A stretch of 64,000 nt of DNA from contig NZ_JACRSV010000001.1 in the NCBI RefSeq assembly GCF_014384905.1, forward strand, positions 496,001-560,000. Direction: 5' to 3'. Shown one piece after another: positions 7,288 to 16,083 of the stretch. Below the pieces are notes generated by a model. It was not told where the DNA came from and searched no databases. It was given only the letters and a program-made list of their open reading frames with translations. The translations under genes were made by a program, and so were the position numbers. The DNA is from Fumia xinanensis (lineage in GTDB: Bacteria; Bacillota; Clostridia; Oscillospirales; Ruminococcaceae). Each line of letters starts with the position of its first letter. The first letter of the stretch is position 1.

Positions 7288-7309
7288 GCAAATTTTTTAG
7301 AAAAGAGGA

Positions 7310-7360
7310 TTGACAAAATTGTAAAGTTGTGATACTGTATATATACAATATATACAGTAT
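7310..7360 (+). promoter_or_regulatory. promoter and YtrA-type operator
   Basis: TTGACA (7310-7315) and TACTGT (7333-7338) are 17 bases apart. A perfect 12-bp inverted repeat, ATACTGTATATA (7332-7343) and TATATACAGTAT (7349-7360), starts on the -10 and runs into the leader. The TGTATATA/TATATACA core is what GntR regulators of the YtrA branch bind. Self-repression by the next gene is the natural reading. Confidence 0.82.
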
Positions 7361-7381
7361 TTTCAGATGGGAGGTCGAAAG

Positions 7382-7759
7382 TTGGATATTATCATCTCTA
7401 ACTCCAGCGGAAAACCTATTTATGAGCAAATCGCCTCTCAAATCAAATCTCTCATCATAAGCGGCAGGCTGAAAGAGGGGGAATCCCTTCCGTCTATCCG
7501 CCTTTTGGCAAAGGAGCTGCGCATCAGTGTGATCACCACCAAGCGGGCCTATGAAGATTTGGAGCGAGACGGTTTTATTGAGACGGTTCCGGGTAAGGGG
7601 AGCTTTGTGGCTCCCAAAAACGTGGAGTTTGTACGAGAAGAACATATGCGGCAGGTGGAAAGTGCCTTGTTCGAAGCAATACGCTGGGCCAAAACAGGGG
7701 GTATCACTGCCGGAGAACTCAAGGAACTCATCGACATTTTATTCGATCACGAGGCGTAA
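7382..7759 (+). CDS. GntR-family transcriptional regulator, YtrA subfamily
   Basis: A 125-residue repressor with an N-terminal winged helix (PIYEQIASQIKSLIISGRLKEGESLPSIRLLAKEL) and only a short C-terminal helical tail, the mark of the YtrA branch. Such proteins control neighbouring ABC transporters, often in response to cell-wall stress or antibiotics. I choose TTG 7382 because GGGAGG lies 7 bases upstream; the ATG at 7367 falls on the ribosome site itself. It is first in a three-gene operon and probably binds the palindrome in its own promoter. Confidence 0.88.
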   Translation: MDIIISNSSGKPIYEQIASQIKSLIISGRLKEGESLPSIRLLAKELRISVITTKRAYEDLERDGFIETVPGKGSFVAPKNVEFVREEHMRQVESALFEAIRWAKTGGITAGELKELIDILFDHEA

Positions 7760-7780
7760 AGCCGGAAAGGCAGAGGGATT

Positions 7781-8647
7781 ATGAACACGGAAAACATTCT
7801 GGAACTAAACGGCGTTTCTAAAAGCTACAAGGATTTTACCCTGCAAAACGTCTCTTTCCAATTGCCAAAAGGATCTATCATGGGGCTTGTAGGTGCCAAC
7901 GGCGCGGGAAAAAGCACTACCATCAAGAGTATTCTCAATCTGATCCGCCGGGACAGCGGGGACATCAAGGTATTTGGCCTCGACAACACCAAGCACGATC
8001 AGGAGATCAAGGAACGGCTGGGCATCGTTTTCGACGAGACTTATTTTCACAGCGTCCTGAAACCCAAACAAATCAACAAGTTTATGAAGGACATCTATAA
8101 AACCTGGGACGAGGAGCAGTTTTTAGGCTTTCTCAAAAAGCTTAAAATCCCTCTTGACAAGCAAATCAAGGACTTTTCCCGTGGTATGAAGATGAAGCTC
8201 TCTATCGCAGCCGCCATGTCGCACGGCGCCGACCTTTTAATCCTAGACGAGCCAACCGGCGGTCTCGACCCGGTGGTACGCAGCGAAATCCTCGACCTGT
8301 TTTTGGAGTTCATCCAGGACGAGAACAAGGGGATTTTACTGTCATCCCACATTATCACTGATCTGGAGAAAATTGCCGACTACATCACCTTTTTGGACAA
8401 CGGAAAAGTGGTGTTGTCAGAGTCCAAGGATGAAATTCTATATCTCTATGGGGTGCTGAAGGGTAGCCTCGACGATTTGAACCGAGTGGACAAAGGGGAT
8501 ATCATCAGTGTCCATAGGCACCGGTTTGGATTTGAGGCGCTGGTGAAACACGCCGACCGTATCCGGGCCAAATATCCGGGAATGGTGGTGGATCCCATCA
8601 ACATTGAAGATATGATGATTTTTATTGCCAAGGAGGGACAGGAATGA
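7781..8647 (+). CDS. ABC transporter ATP-binding protein (YtrB-like)
   Basis: A 288-residue ATPase with Walker A (GANGAGKST), signature FSRGMKMKLSIAAAM, Walker B (LLILDEPTGGLD) and a His switch (LLSSHI). The signature FSRGM in place of LSGGQ is typical of the YtrB/BcrA-like exporters that accompany YtrA regulators. The C-terminal 70 residues form the extra domain of this class. It couples by a 4-base overlap (ATGA) to the permease. The substrate is unknown. Confidence 0.9.
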   Translation: MNTENILELNGVSKSYKDFTLQNVSFQLPKGSIMGLVGANGAGKSTTIKSILNLIRRDSGDIKVFGLDNTKHDQEIKERLGIVFDETYFHSVLKPKQINKFMKDIYKTWDEEQFLGFLKKLKIPLDKQIKDFSRGMKMKLSIAAAMSHGADLLILDEPTGGLDPVVRSEILDLFLEFIQDENKGILLSSHIITDLEKIADYITFLDNGKVVLSESKDEILYLYGVLKGSLDDLNRVDKGDIISVHRHRFGFEALVKHADRIRAKYPGMVVDPINIEDMMIFIAKEGQE

Positions 8648-9303
8648 AAGGCCTCTTGAAGAAAGATTTTTGTTTGTTGTCGAGATATATGCGCTTTATT
8701 GTAATTTACATGGGGGCGATGATCGTCCTGTTTGCAATGACGAGCCAAAACGCAGTCAGCGGCTTTGCCAGCGCCATGTCGGTGCTCTGCATCATTCTTC
8801 CCATCTATACCATCACCACTATGTCGCTGGACGAAACGAGCAAATGGGATTCTCTGGCCATCGCTATGCCGCTGAGACGCTCACAGATCGTCGGGAGTAA
8901 ATATATTCTGGCCATTGTAATGCTGGGAATTGGGGTGACAGGCGGTGCAGTTTGCTGCGGCATTCTGGCTTTGTTCCATGCGGACGCCGAGGTCTGGGCG
9001 AACTTGACGGTTCTGCTGGTATTGCTTTGCTATAATACCCTAATGCTTTCCATCCTGATTCCCCTGGTATTTAAGTTCGGCGGTGAAAAATCCCGATTTA
9101 TTATGATGGGCGTTTACATGGTGCCGACATTTATTGTCGTTTTCCTGTTCAGCAGGTTCGGCAAAAATCTGGATTTTGAGTCGGTTGCCCAGGATGCTAC
9201 CGTGTGTGCGCTTTTGCTGGGAGGGGCGGTGATTATCGCCATAGCCGCTTACATTATTTCTTATTTTATCTCCTTGGGTATCTACAGAAGAAAAGAGTTT
9301 TAG
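8644..9303 (+). CDS. ABC-2 type permease
   Basis: A 219-residue membrane protein with about six helices (at roughly 15-32, 36-55, 85-105, 115-140, 150-165 and 185-210) and the motif SLDETSKWDSLAIAMPL between helices 2 and 3, common in ABC2_membrane_5-type permeases. The start overlaps the ATPase stop by 4 bases. Together with the ATPase and the YtrA regulator it forms a small self-regulated export system, probably reacting to envelope stress. Confidence 0.85.
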   Translation: MKGLLKKDFCLLSRYMRFIVIYMGAMIVLFAMTSQNAVSGFASAMSVLCIILPIYTITTMSLDETSKWDSLAIAMPLRRSQIVGSKYILAIVMLGIGVTGGAVCCGILALFHADAEVWANLTVLLVLLCYNTLMLSILIPLVFKFGGEKSRFIMMGVYMVPTFIVVFLFSRFGKNLDFESVAQDATVCALLLGGAVIIAIAAYIISYFISLGIYRRKEF

Positions 9304-9337
9304 AAAAAACCTCCGGTGTTGGCCGGAGGTTTTTTGT
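9304..9337 (+). terminator. terminator of the YtrA-ABC operon
   Basis: AAAAAACCTCCGG and CCGGAGGTTTTTT with a 6-base loop; T-runs on both strands. Confidence 0.92.
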
Positions 9338-9699
9338 TAGATCCGAAAAATACCATATCATACAAATAGCTGTTCATCCAGAAATTTATCATATTCAAAT
9401 GAAATGGTATCAATTTGAAACTTATTTGCAAGTTCATTGGTATTATTGTCAAGAGGTGATAAATATTGTATGATAAAAGTACCTGTTCAATGCGCATCAG
9501 GCGTAACTGGACACAGAAAAAAGTGCAGATGGCTTTTGGTGCCTACAGCAGGCTTATGTCTACTGCGAAAGAGGGGTGAGATAATTTTCTCCGCCTTCTT
9601 TTTGAGCCAAGCCAGCCCATTAAATTCTACCGGTTTGGATGTCCGGCAGAGTTGTTGGGCAAAGCAGTCGTCTGCTGAAAGTAAGGTAGGAGAACAAGG
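9338..9699 (+). other. 362-base intergenic region before birA
   Basis: No gene or known riboswitch is recognised. The left 130 bases are AT-rich and could hold the birA promoter. The right part (about 9480-9690) has local inverted segments such as GCCTACAGCAGGC and GCAGTCGTCTGC, and may be a structured leader. A 29-codon frame at 9490-9579 looks protein-like but has no ribosome site. No T-box marks are seen. Confidence 0.4.
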
Positions 9700-10686
9700 A
9701 TGATTAAATACACTATTCTGGAAGTCCTTCAGAAAAACCAGGGAAAAATCGTATCTGGCGGCGAGCTGGCGAACACGTTGGGGGTGTCTCGCACCGCTGT
9801 TTGGAAGCAGATTATTTCTCTGCAAAATGAAGGATACCAAATCGAAAGCGTCCCCAATAAAGGATATTGTTTCAGCACCAGCGATGTTTATTCCGCTTAT
9901 GAAATCGAGCGTCGGCTTACTACCAAAATAATTGGCCACCCGGTGATATTTCTCGACGAGGTAGATTCCACAAATAACTATGCCAAAACCCTGGGGGCGT
10001 CCAACGCACAAAATGGAACAGCAGTCGTGGCAGCCCGTCAGACTGCGGGAAAAGGGAGACTGGCCCGGAAATTCGAATCCCCAGAAGGCTGCGGAGTATA
10101 TCTTTCGATTTTTCTTCGCCCTAAACTGCAGGTGAGCGATATCAACTGCATCACCCTAATGACAGCAGTGGTAGTGGCTGATACAGTGGAAGAACTTTGC
10201 GGTTTGCGTCCCACCATCAAATGGACAAATGATGTTTATCTCAATGGCAAAAAGCTCTGTGGCATTCTGACGGAATGTTCCATTGAAGGGGAATCCGGGG
10301 CGGTGGAATACGCCGTGGTCGGAATTGGAACAAATTTGGGGCAGACTTCTGTTGATTTTCCGGAGGAAATTCGCAACATAGCCACTTCAGTTTTTCAGGA
10401 AACTGGTGTGCGTATCGCTCAGGCTGATTATGCCGCGGCACTCCTGAAGAATTTTGAGCGGTATTTTTATGAGCAGCATTTTCCGGAAAATAAGGCCAGC
10501 TTTTTGGGGCAGTACCGAAAAGACCTGTTTTTCCTCGGACAAGAGGTCACTGTTGTCGGCATGACGGGGCAGTACACTGCCGTGGCGATGGACATCGACG
10601 AAGAGGGGCGGCTTCTGGTTCGGACAGAAGATGGCCGAACAAAGGCCCTTAACAGCGGAGAAATCAGTATCCGTATGAAAAATTGA
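9700..10686 (+). CDS. birA: biotin operon repressor / biotin-protein ligase
   Basis: A 328-residue group II biotin ligase. Residues 1-65 are a winged helix (GGELANTLGVSRTAVWKQI). Residues 80-270 are the catalytic domain with EVDSTNNYAK, the biotinyl-AMP loop GKGRLARKF (from residue 117) and KWTNDVYLNGKKLCGIL. The C-terminal 50 residues are the SH3-like domain. It attaches biotin to carboxylase carrier proteins and, when charged and dimeric, represses biotin genes. No biotin gene is adjacent, so its targets lie elsewhere. ATG after TAGGAG. Confidence 0.95.
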   Translation: MIKYTILEVLQKNQGKIVSGGELANTLGVSRTAVWKQIISLQNEGYQIESVPNKGYCFSTSDVYSAYEIERRLTTKIIGHPVIFLDEVDSTNNYAKTLGASNAQNGTAVVAARQTAGKGRLARKFESPEGCGVYLSIFLRPKLQVSDINCITLMTAVVVADTVEELCGLRPTIKWTNDVYLNGKKLCGILTECSIEGESGAVEYAVVGIGTNLGQTSVDFPEEIRNIATSVFQETGVRIAQADYAAALLKNFERYFYEQHFPENKASFLGQYRKDLFFLGQEVTVVGMTGQYTAVAMDIDEEGRLLVRTEDGRTKALNSGEISIRMKN

Positions 10687-10779
10687 TACAAACGGCTTTG
10701 CTGGATTTTCCTCCTGTAGGACAAAAGCTTTTGTATCGAAAAATAATTATTCACCTGATGAATAATAGGAGGGAATCTC

Positions 10780-11886
10780 ATGAAAAAGATTCATAAAATA
10801 GGTTTAGCCGTTCTGGCAGCCTGCGTATGCCTGTGCTTGGCCGCTTGCGGCGATTCAAAAGATGGCTTTACCTGGAAGGTGGACGATGCGACAAAAACCA
10901 TAACAGTAGAAGGTATCGGTATATTGCCGGAAGTTGATGAAAATAAGTACCCTGATGAAAAATATGGAGACTATACCCTGATTTTTGGCGACGGAATTAC
11001 CGGCGTATCCAATTCTTTTCGCTTTGGCCAATATGTGATGATCGGCAGGAGCATGAATGATATTACCCCCCTGATGTCTACCGATTGGTATTATACTGTC
11101 AGCGAAGAGAATCCGTTCTATGCTTCTTATGAAGGAGCTTTATACACCAAGGATTTTGCAGAACTGCTGAAATATCCGCGATATAAAGAACCCAACGATT
11201 TCCATCCTGGATTAGTAAAAATTGGAAACTACGCTTTTTACCGCTACTGCGGACCCTATGGGGAAGGCGGACAAGTGGATACAATCATTATTCCTTGGGG
11301 CGTGACCACAGTCGGCAATCAGATTTTTGGAAGCCCCTCAACCAATATCAAATACGTTATCCCGGATACCGTGGTGCGCTTTGGAACAGCCAGTGTCGAT
11401 GAATCTGGCCAGGGCTTTTACCCCATCTGGGTACCTTCCCGCAACAATTCTGCTGCGTGGGACGCATGGCCGGGAACTGGCCAAATGCGACTGGCCTATG
11501 TGGAGAATAACTATGAGGCGCTGGAGTACGTCCCATATCACAATATCGCTTCTTATTATGACATTCAGTCCAATAGTTTGAAAAAATTCGAAGATGGGAA
11601 TGGAAAAACCTACTATTTTGATCAATACTACAATATGGTCAAAGGCTGGAAGCAGGTAAATGGCAATTGGTATTTCTTCAACGATTACGGCGCAGCTTCT
11701 GTAAAGACTTGGCTCGAAAAGGATGGGAAACAGGTCTTTTTGGATGAAGACGGCGTCATGGCGACCAACCGGTGGGTGGACTGGTACGGTAAGTCCTATT
11801 ATGTAGGCGCAGACGGCGGTATGTATATCAATCAGGAAACTCCGGATGGATATCGAGTAGACGGAGAAGGCGCACGAATTGGATAA
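10780..11886 (+). CDS. BspA-like lipoprotein with choline-binding-type repeats
   Basis: A 368-residue surface lipoprotein. The signal sequence ends in the lipobox LAAC (Cys about 24). Residues 30-250 resemble the leucine-rich BspA/TpR type: FTWKVDDATKTITVEG, YASYEGALYTKDFAELLKYP, IPWGVTTVGNQIF and YVIPDTVVRFG. Residues 265-365 are three wall-binding repeats (WKQVNGNWYFFNDYGAAS). It is a paralogue of the gene at 16084-17418, and the two flank the glycyl-radical locus. Function is unknown; adhesion or wall attachment is likely. A strong terminator follows. Confidence 0.82.
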   Translation: MKKIHKIGLAVLAACVCLCLAACGDSKDGFTWKVDDATKTITVEGIGILPEVDENKYPDEKYGDYTLIFGDGITGVSNSFRFGQYVMIGRSMNDITPLMSTDWYYTVSEENPFYASYEGALYTKDFAELLKYPRYKEPNDFHPGLVKIGNYAFYRYCGPYGEGGQVDTIIIPWGVTTVGNQIFGSPSTNIKYVIPDTVVRFGTASVDESGQGFYPIWVPSRNNSAAWDAWPGTGQMRLAYVENNYEALEYVPYHNIASYYDIQSNSLKKFEDGNGKTYYFDQYYNMVKGWKQVNGNWYFFNDYGAASVKTWLEKDGKQVFLDEDGVMATNRWVDWYGKSYYVGADGGMYINQETPDGYRVDGEGARIG

Positions 11887-11901
11887 TTCTCTATATGAGT
11901 T

Positions 11902-11931
11902 GGACGGAGGCCATAACCTCCGTCCTTTTTT
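11902..11931 (+). terminator. terminator after the lipoprotein gene
   Basis: GGACGGAGG and CCTCCGTCC form a perfect stem with a 6-base loop, followed by TTTTTT. Confidence 0.92.
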
Positions 11932-11964
11932 GTGCTGTGTACATTAAATACTTTTACCAGGTAG

Positions 11965-12756
11965 CTAATCGCTGTAACGATTCTGTTGACGATATTCTCT
12001 AGGGGAAATGCCGTATTTGTTTCTGAAAATTCTACTGAAATAATATGCATCTCCAATCCCTATTTTAGCTGCAATTTCACCGATGCTAAACTTACTGTAA
12101 AGCAGCAACTGTGTTGCTACAGAAATACGGTAATTGATGAGATATGCAGTAGGTGAGATACCAACGAGTTTTTTAAACACTGCATGGAAATTAGACACTG
12201 ACATGCATGCAATCTCTGCCAGTTCACCGACGGTTATATTTTGAGAATAGTTACGATGTATGTAGCTGCAAACCTTGCCGATCCCTTCATGATTGGCATA
12301 CTCTAGGAAGGTTCCGCATTGTATCAATTGTTTCGTAAGCATATATCCGTAGATTTTCTGATCGCACACATTATCGGCAGAGGCCAATCCGTCAAGTGCA
12401 GTATTCCACTTTTCTGCCTTCTGGGGAGATATCACTTTTGGAAAACGGAAAATATGGTCTAGTCGAAGAAATCCATTCACCGTTACGTCTAAATATGCCC
12501 AGTCCGCGCACATATACCGTGTCTTGGGGCTTACCTTGTGCACGATCGTCTGCATAACCTCGGCAGGGGCGATAAAGAGACCTCCTTCACCGGTGGACGA
12601 CAATTCATCTCCGTCCAGTCCAATCAGATACTCTCCTTGGGTAGCACGCACCACCGAAAGATACGGAAGTTGTTTTACATGGCGAAGGCCGTCAACCTGG
12701 CCAGAACAGAGGTTTCCTGTTTCGAGATATCCAATGGTAATATCATAAATATCCAT
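11965..12756 (-). CDS. AraC-family transcriptional regulator
   Basis: A 263-residue regulator. The N-terminal 150 residues look like a cupin-type ligand-sensing domain. The C-terminal 100 residues carry two helix-turn-helix motifs: ITVGELAEIACMSVSNFHAVFKK and FSIGEIAAKIGIGDAYYFSRIFRNKYGISPREYR. The latter is the AraC signature. ATG follows AGGGAAAAAG. It is divergent from the glycyl-radical enzyme, 110 bases apart with touching promoters, so it most likely activates that operon in response to its substrate. The inducer is unknown. Confidence 0.92.
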   Translation of the reverse strand: MDIYDITIGYLETGNLCSGQVDGLRHVKQLPYLSVVRATQGEYLIGLDGDELSSTGEGGLFIAPAEVMQTIVHKVSPKTRYMCADWAYLDVTVNGFLRLDHIFRFPKVISPQKAEKWNTALDGLASADNVCDQKIYGYMLTKQLIQCGTFLEYANHEGIGKVCSYIHRNYSQNITVGELAEIACMSVSNFHAVFKKLVGISPTAYLINYRISVATQLLLYSKFSIGEIAAKIGIGDAYYFSRIFRNKYGISPREYRQQNRYSD

Positions 12757-12789
12757 CTTTTTCCCTGCCTGTTCTCAATTAATAATAGA

Positions 12790-12846
12790 ATTATATAGGT
12801 TTATCAGAGGAATGTCAATTGTGAAAATACCGCACAATGGTACAAT
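12790..12846. promoter_or_regulatory. back-to-back promoters of the AraC and glycyl-radical genes
   Basis: Minus strand: TTGACA (12818-12813), 17 bases, TATAAT (12795-12790), a perfect sigma-A promoter for the regulator. Plus strand: TTGTGA (12819-12824), 16 bases, TACAAT (12841-12846) for the enzyme. The two -35 boxes touch, so binding of one polymerase or of AraC would affect both. Confidence 0.8.
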
Positions 12847-12866
12847 AATTCCAAGAGGTGTTGCAA

Positions 12867-15005
12867 ATGGATTTCTATACTTCGTCAAAAACCGAACGTC
12901 CCGTTCGCCTTTCGGAAGCTACAAGGCTCTTTGCATATGAATCCATGTATCTGTTCAAATACGGAATTGACACGGAAAAATGTAGCGGCGTTTCGTTGGA
13001 CGGGATCGAAAATTTTGAAAACCTGACCCCTTTGGAAAAATATGATCTCGCCGTTTCTGAAATTGCGTCCCGAGCTCCTATCAGGATTTGCAGCGGTGAG
13101 AAAGTGAGCGGCGCCGCCACACTGGGCGCTGCGATTCAGCACTTGGTACCTGCCTATTACAAGGGAACTCCCGTGTTTTTCAGCGTAAGCCACCTGACGA
13201 CGGACTATGAGACCATACTCCGGATTGGATACAGCGGTCTAAGGGAAAAAATAAATCTGGCGGCTTCTGCATGCATGGAACCCGAAAAACTCCCTTTCTA
13301 TAAAAGCCTTGAACAAACGGTAAACAGTTTCGAAATCTGGCACAGGCGCTATCTGAGCGCCCTAAAGCAGGAGCATGGCTGCGAGGAGAACTATCGGAAC
13401 CTGTGCCGGGTACCGGAATACGGAGCAAGGAATTTCTTTGAAGCCGTACAGAGCATCTGGTTTACCTTCGCTTTCCTGCGGCTTTGTGGGAATTGGCCCG
13501 GCATAGGCAGACTGGATTGGCTGTTAGGGGAGTATTTAGAAAAGGATCTTGCCGATGGAAAACTGACCCTGGACCAGGCGAGGGAAATCCTGGCCCACTT
13601 TTTCATAAAGGGCTGCGAATGGATCACCGGCAAAAGCAGCGGAAGCGGTGATGCGCAGCATTATCAGAATATCGTCCTGTCCGGCATAGGGAAAGATGGC
13701 AGAGACGTTACCAATCAAGTGACCTATCTTGTGCTGGATATCGTTGAGGAACTGGGCATCAGCGATTTCCCCATAACGGTCCGCATAAACAAAAACACGG
13801 ATGAAAGGCTTCTCCGCCGTGTCTCAGAAGTGATACGCCACGGCGGCGGGGTGATTGCGGTATATAACGAGGAACTGATTTTACAGTCTCTGACAGAGTA
13901 TGGTTATCCTTATTCTGATGCGGTGAATTTTGCCAACGACGGCTGCTGGGAAGTACAGATACCTGGAAAAACCAACTTTTCGTATGTTCCATTCGATGCG
14001 CTCGCTATTTTACAAAAGCAGACGCTCAACAGCTATGACGCTCCCGGCTTTGTTTCTTTCGAAGAACTTTATAAGGGTTTTATCGCCGATCTGGAAAAAC
14101 AGGTCCAGCAAATTCATCAGAACAAAACAGACGAGTTTTTACGGTGTTCCGCTCCCTGCACGGTTGTATCTTTGTTTGAAAATGATTGCATCAGTCGGGG
14201 AATTTCCTATTTGGAGGGCGGAACGGTTTACACGGTCGTCTCTCCCCATATCGGAGGACTTGCCGACGCAGCGAACAGCCTATACGCGATAAAAAAGATC
14301 GTATTTGAAGAGAAACTTGTGTCGTTTTCCGAATTCATGGCGGTCTTAAAGCAGAACTGGGCGACCGACGAGGCGCTCCGGCAGTATGCGCTCAAGAAGA
14401 TTACCTATTACGGCAATAACAACGATGAAGCTGACATGATAGCCGCCCGGATTCTCGACGATTTCGCTTTGGCCTGTAAAAAATTGGATGGAAAGGGGCC
14501 TTTTCTGTTTCCCCCGGGAGTCAGCACCTTCGGCCGGCAGATCGAATGGGCGCCCAACCGCCTTGCGTCGCCTCACGGCAGAAAACAGGGGGAAGTTCTG
14601 TCCGGCAACCTTTCTCCCACTCCTGGAACAGACAAGGAAAGCGCGACCTCCATTGTGGCATCCTACTGTAAGGCCGACTTGAAAAAACAGGTCACGGGAG
14701 CGGCTCTCGACATCTCGCTTCTGCCCTCTACCGTGAGCGGTGAAGACGGGCTGGAGGCTGTTATGGGGCTGATGATGGGGTTTGTACACTTAGGCGGATA
14801 TTTCATGCAGATAGACGTAGCGGATACAAAAATTCTGAAACAGGCCCAGGAGCATCCGGAACAGTTCCCGACGCTTTCCGTCCGTGTTTCTGGCTGGAAC
14901 GCGAGATTCGCCACACTGAACAAGGAGTGGCAGGATATGATTATTGAAAGAGATGCAAGTCATGAAAGTGAATGTAACGGAGATTCAGCATTTTTGCACT
15001 CATGA
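12867..15005 (+). CDS. glycyl-radical enzyme of the PFL-like superfamily, substrate unknown
   Basis: A 712-residue glycyl-radical enzyme. Active-site Cys360 and Glu362 sit in NDGCWEVQIPGKTNF. The radical Gly676 is in RVSGWNARF, followed by LNKEWQDMII. The length is clearly shorter than choline lyase, hydroxyproline dehydratase or propanediol/glycerol dehydratases (about 780-850), and the Cys is followed by Trp-Glu where those carry Val-Glu. True pyruvate formate-lyase has adjacent Cys-Cys, not seen here. It therefore belongs to a different, probably uncharacterised subgroup. I choose ATG 12867 (AGAGGTG 6 bases upstream) over the GTG at 12858. It is co-transcribed with its own activase, which overlaps its 3' end. 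No microcompartment genes are nearby. Confidence 0.88.
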   Translation: MDFYTSSKTERPVRLSEATRLFAYESMYLFKYGIDTEKCSGVSLDGIENFENLTPLEKYDLAVSEIASRAPIRICSGEKVSGAATLGAAIQHLVPAYYKGTPVFFSVSHLTTDYETILRIGYSGLREKINLAASACMEPEKLPFYKSLEQTVNSFEIWHRRYLSALKQEHGCEENYRNLCRVPEYGARNFFEAVQSIWFTFAFLRLCGNWPGIGRLDWLLGEYLEKDLADGKLTLDQAREILAHFFIKGCEWITGKSSGSGDAQHYQNIVLSGIGKDGRDVTNQVTYLVLDIVEELGISDFPITVRINKNTDERLLRRVSEVIRHGGGVIAVYNEELILQSLTEYGYPYSDAVNFANDGCWEVQIPGKTNFSYVPFDALAILQKQTLNSYDAPGFVSFEELYKGFIADLEKQVQQIHQNKTDEFLRCSAPCTVVSLFENDCISRGISYLEGGTVYTVVSPHIGGLADAANSLYAIKKIVFEEKLVSFSEFMAVLKQNWATDEALRQYALKKITYYGNNNDEADMIAARILDDFALACKKLDGKGPFLFPPGVSTFGRQIEWAPNRLASPHGRKQGEVLSGNLSPTPGTDKESATSIVASYCKADLKKQVTGAALDISLLPSTVSGEDGLEAVMGLMMGFVHLGGYFMQIDVADTKILKQAQEHPEQFPTLSVRVSGWNARFATLNKEWQDMIIERDASHESECNGDSAFLHS

Positions 15006-15858
15006 TGGACCGGGCATCCGCACCGTGGTTTTTATGAACGGCTGCCCGCTGTCGTGTAAATGGTGTCACAATCCTGAAGCGAGGCTCACAGGCAACAGGA
15101 TTTTCTTTACAGAGAATGCCTGCATCGGCTGCCAGAGTTGTGCGCTGTGCAGCGCCCACACCTTTACCGAAGCCGGGCATCTGTTTGACAGAAGCAAATG
15201 CGTAAACTGCGGCAGATGCACGGCGGTATGTCCGTCGGGAGCTTTGGAAAACACGGTTTTCACCGTGGATACGTCCGAAGTAGTTGCCGAAGTTCTGAAA
15301 GACCGGGCGTTTTACGGAAAAACCGGAGGAATTACACTCTCCGGCGGCGAACCCATGCAACAGGGAGACGCCGCGATTGAAATACTCAGTAAATGCAGGA
15401 AAATCGGTCTGCACACGGCGGTTGAAACCTGTGGATATTTCTGGAAAGAATATCTTCCTGCCCTAGCTGATACTGCGGATCTGCTCCTTTGGGACATCAA
15501 AGACACCGATGAGGCGCGCCATGTTGAAAACACCGGCGTTTCCCTTGAGCCAATGCTTAAAAACTTGTTTTGTGCCGATCGGTTCGGCATAAAAATTCGG
15601 CTGCGCTGTATTTGCCTGGAGGGCATCAATGCCAACGAAGAGCATTTCCGCCGCGTCCGGGAAATCGCAGGAAAACTTAACAATTTGATAGGCATTGATT
15701 TGCTGCCCTACCATCCCATGGGCAAGAGCAAATATGAGCGGCTCGGAATGACCGATTATTTTGACAGCAACAGCTATATTCCCTCAAAAGATAAAATAGA
15801 GCGGCTTAGGAGGATTGGAACTCAGGGCCTGCTGCTGTCCTCCCGTGAGAATTCCTAA
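14962..15858 (+). CDS. glycyl-radical enzyme activase (radical SAM)
   Basis: A 298-residue activase that makes the glycyl radical on the upstream enzyme using S-adenosylmethionine and a [4Fe-4S] cluster. The radical-SAM triad is in GCPLSCKWCHNPEA (CxxxCxxC). Two extra ferredoxin-type clusters are present (CIGCQSCALC and CVNCGRCTAVCPSGAL), typical of activases for non-PFL enzymes. Glycine-rich SAM site: TLSGGEPMQQ. I choose ATG 14962, which yields the family start MKVNVTEIQHFCTHDGPGIRT. It overlaps the enzyme gene by 44 bases, so translation is coupled. An ATG at 14953 is the alternative. Confidence 0.93.
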   Translation: MKVNVTEIQHFCTHDGPGIRTVVFMNGCPLSCKWCHNPEARLTGNRIFFTENACIGCQSCALCSAHTFTEAGHLFDRSKCVNCGRCTAVCPSGALENTVFTVDTSEVVAEVLKDRAFYGKTGGITLSGGEPMQQGDAAIEILSKCRKIGLHTAVETCGYFWKEYLPALADTADLLLWDIKDTDEARHVENTGVSLEPMLKNLFCADRFGIKIRLRCICLEGINANEEHFRRVREIAGKLNNLIGIDLLPYHPMGKSKYERLGMTDYFDSNSYIPSKDKIERLRRIGTQGLLLSSRENS

Positions 15859-15966
15859 AATTGCTCAGGAATATCGTTCTACAGAATGACCTAGTGTGAA
15901 TCCGCCGGGTTATTTGATGGTTATTTTTAAAACGCAGAAAGTGTAATATGGAAAGATAAACAATAC

Positions 15967-16016
15967 AAAAACGGAGTTATCCGCCTGATATTTCAGGGGA
16001 CAACTCCATTTTTGAT
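15967..16016. terminator. bidirectional terminator between convergent genes
   Basis: AAAAACGGAGTT and AACTCCATTTTT pair, with an inner CCTGA/TCAGG stem. A-rich and T-rich flanks allow use from both the activase and the minus-strand surface gene. Confidence 0.75.
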
Positions 16017-16083
16017 TCATTTCAATATCAACATAAAACGATTTCTGGAATGATACTTCAAAGTTGCCAGAAACCAGGTATTG

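Noticed and set aside
9490..9579. 29-codon frame MRIRRNWTQKKVQMAFGAYS... before birA
   Set aside because: No ribosome site and no partner; kept only as part of the unassigned leader.
12858..12866. GTG start for the glycyl-radical enzyme
   Set aside because: The GTG lies inside the AGAGGTG ribosome site; ATG 12867 is at the right distance.
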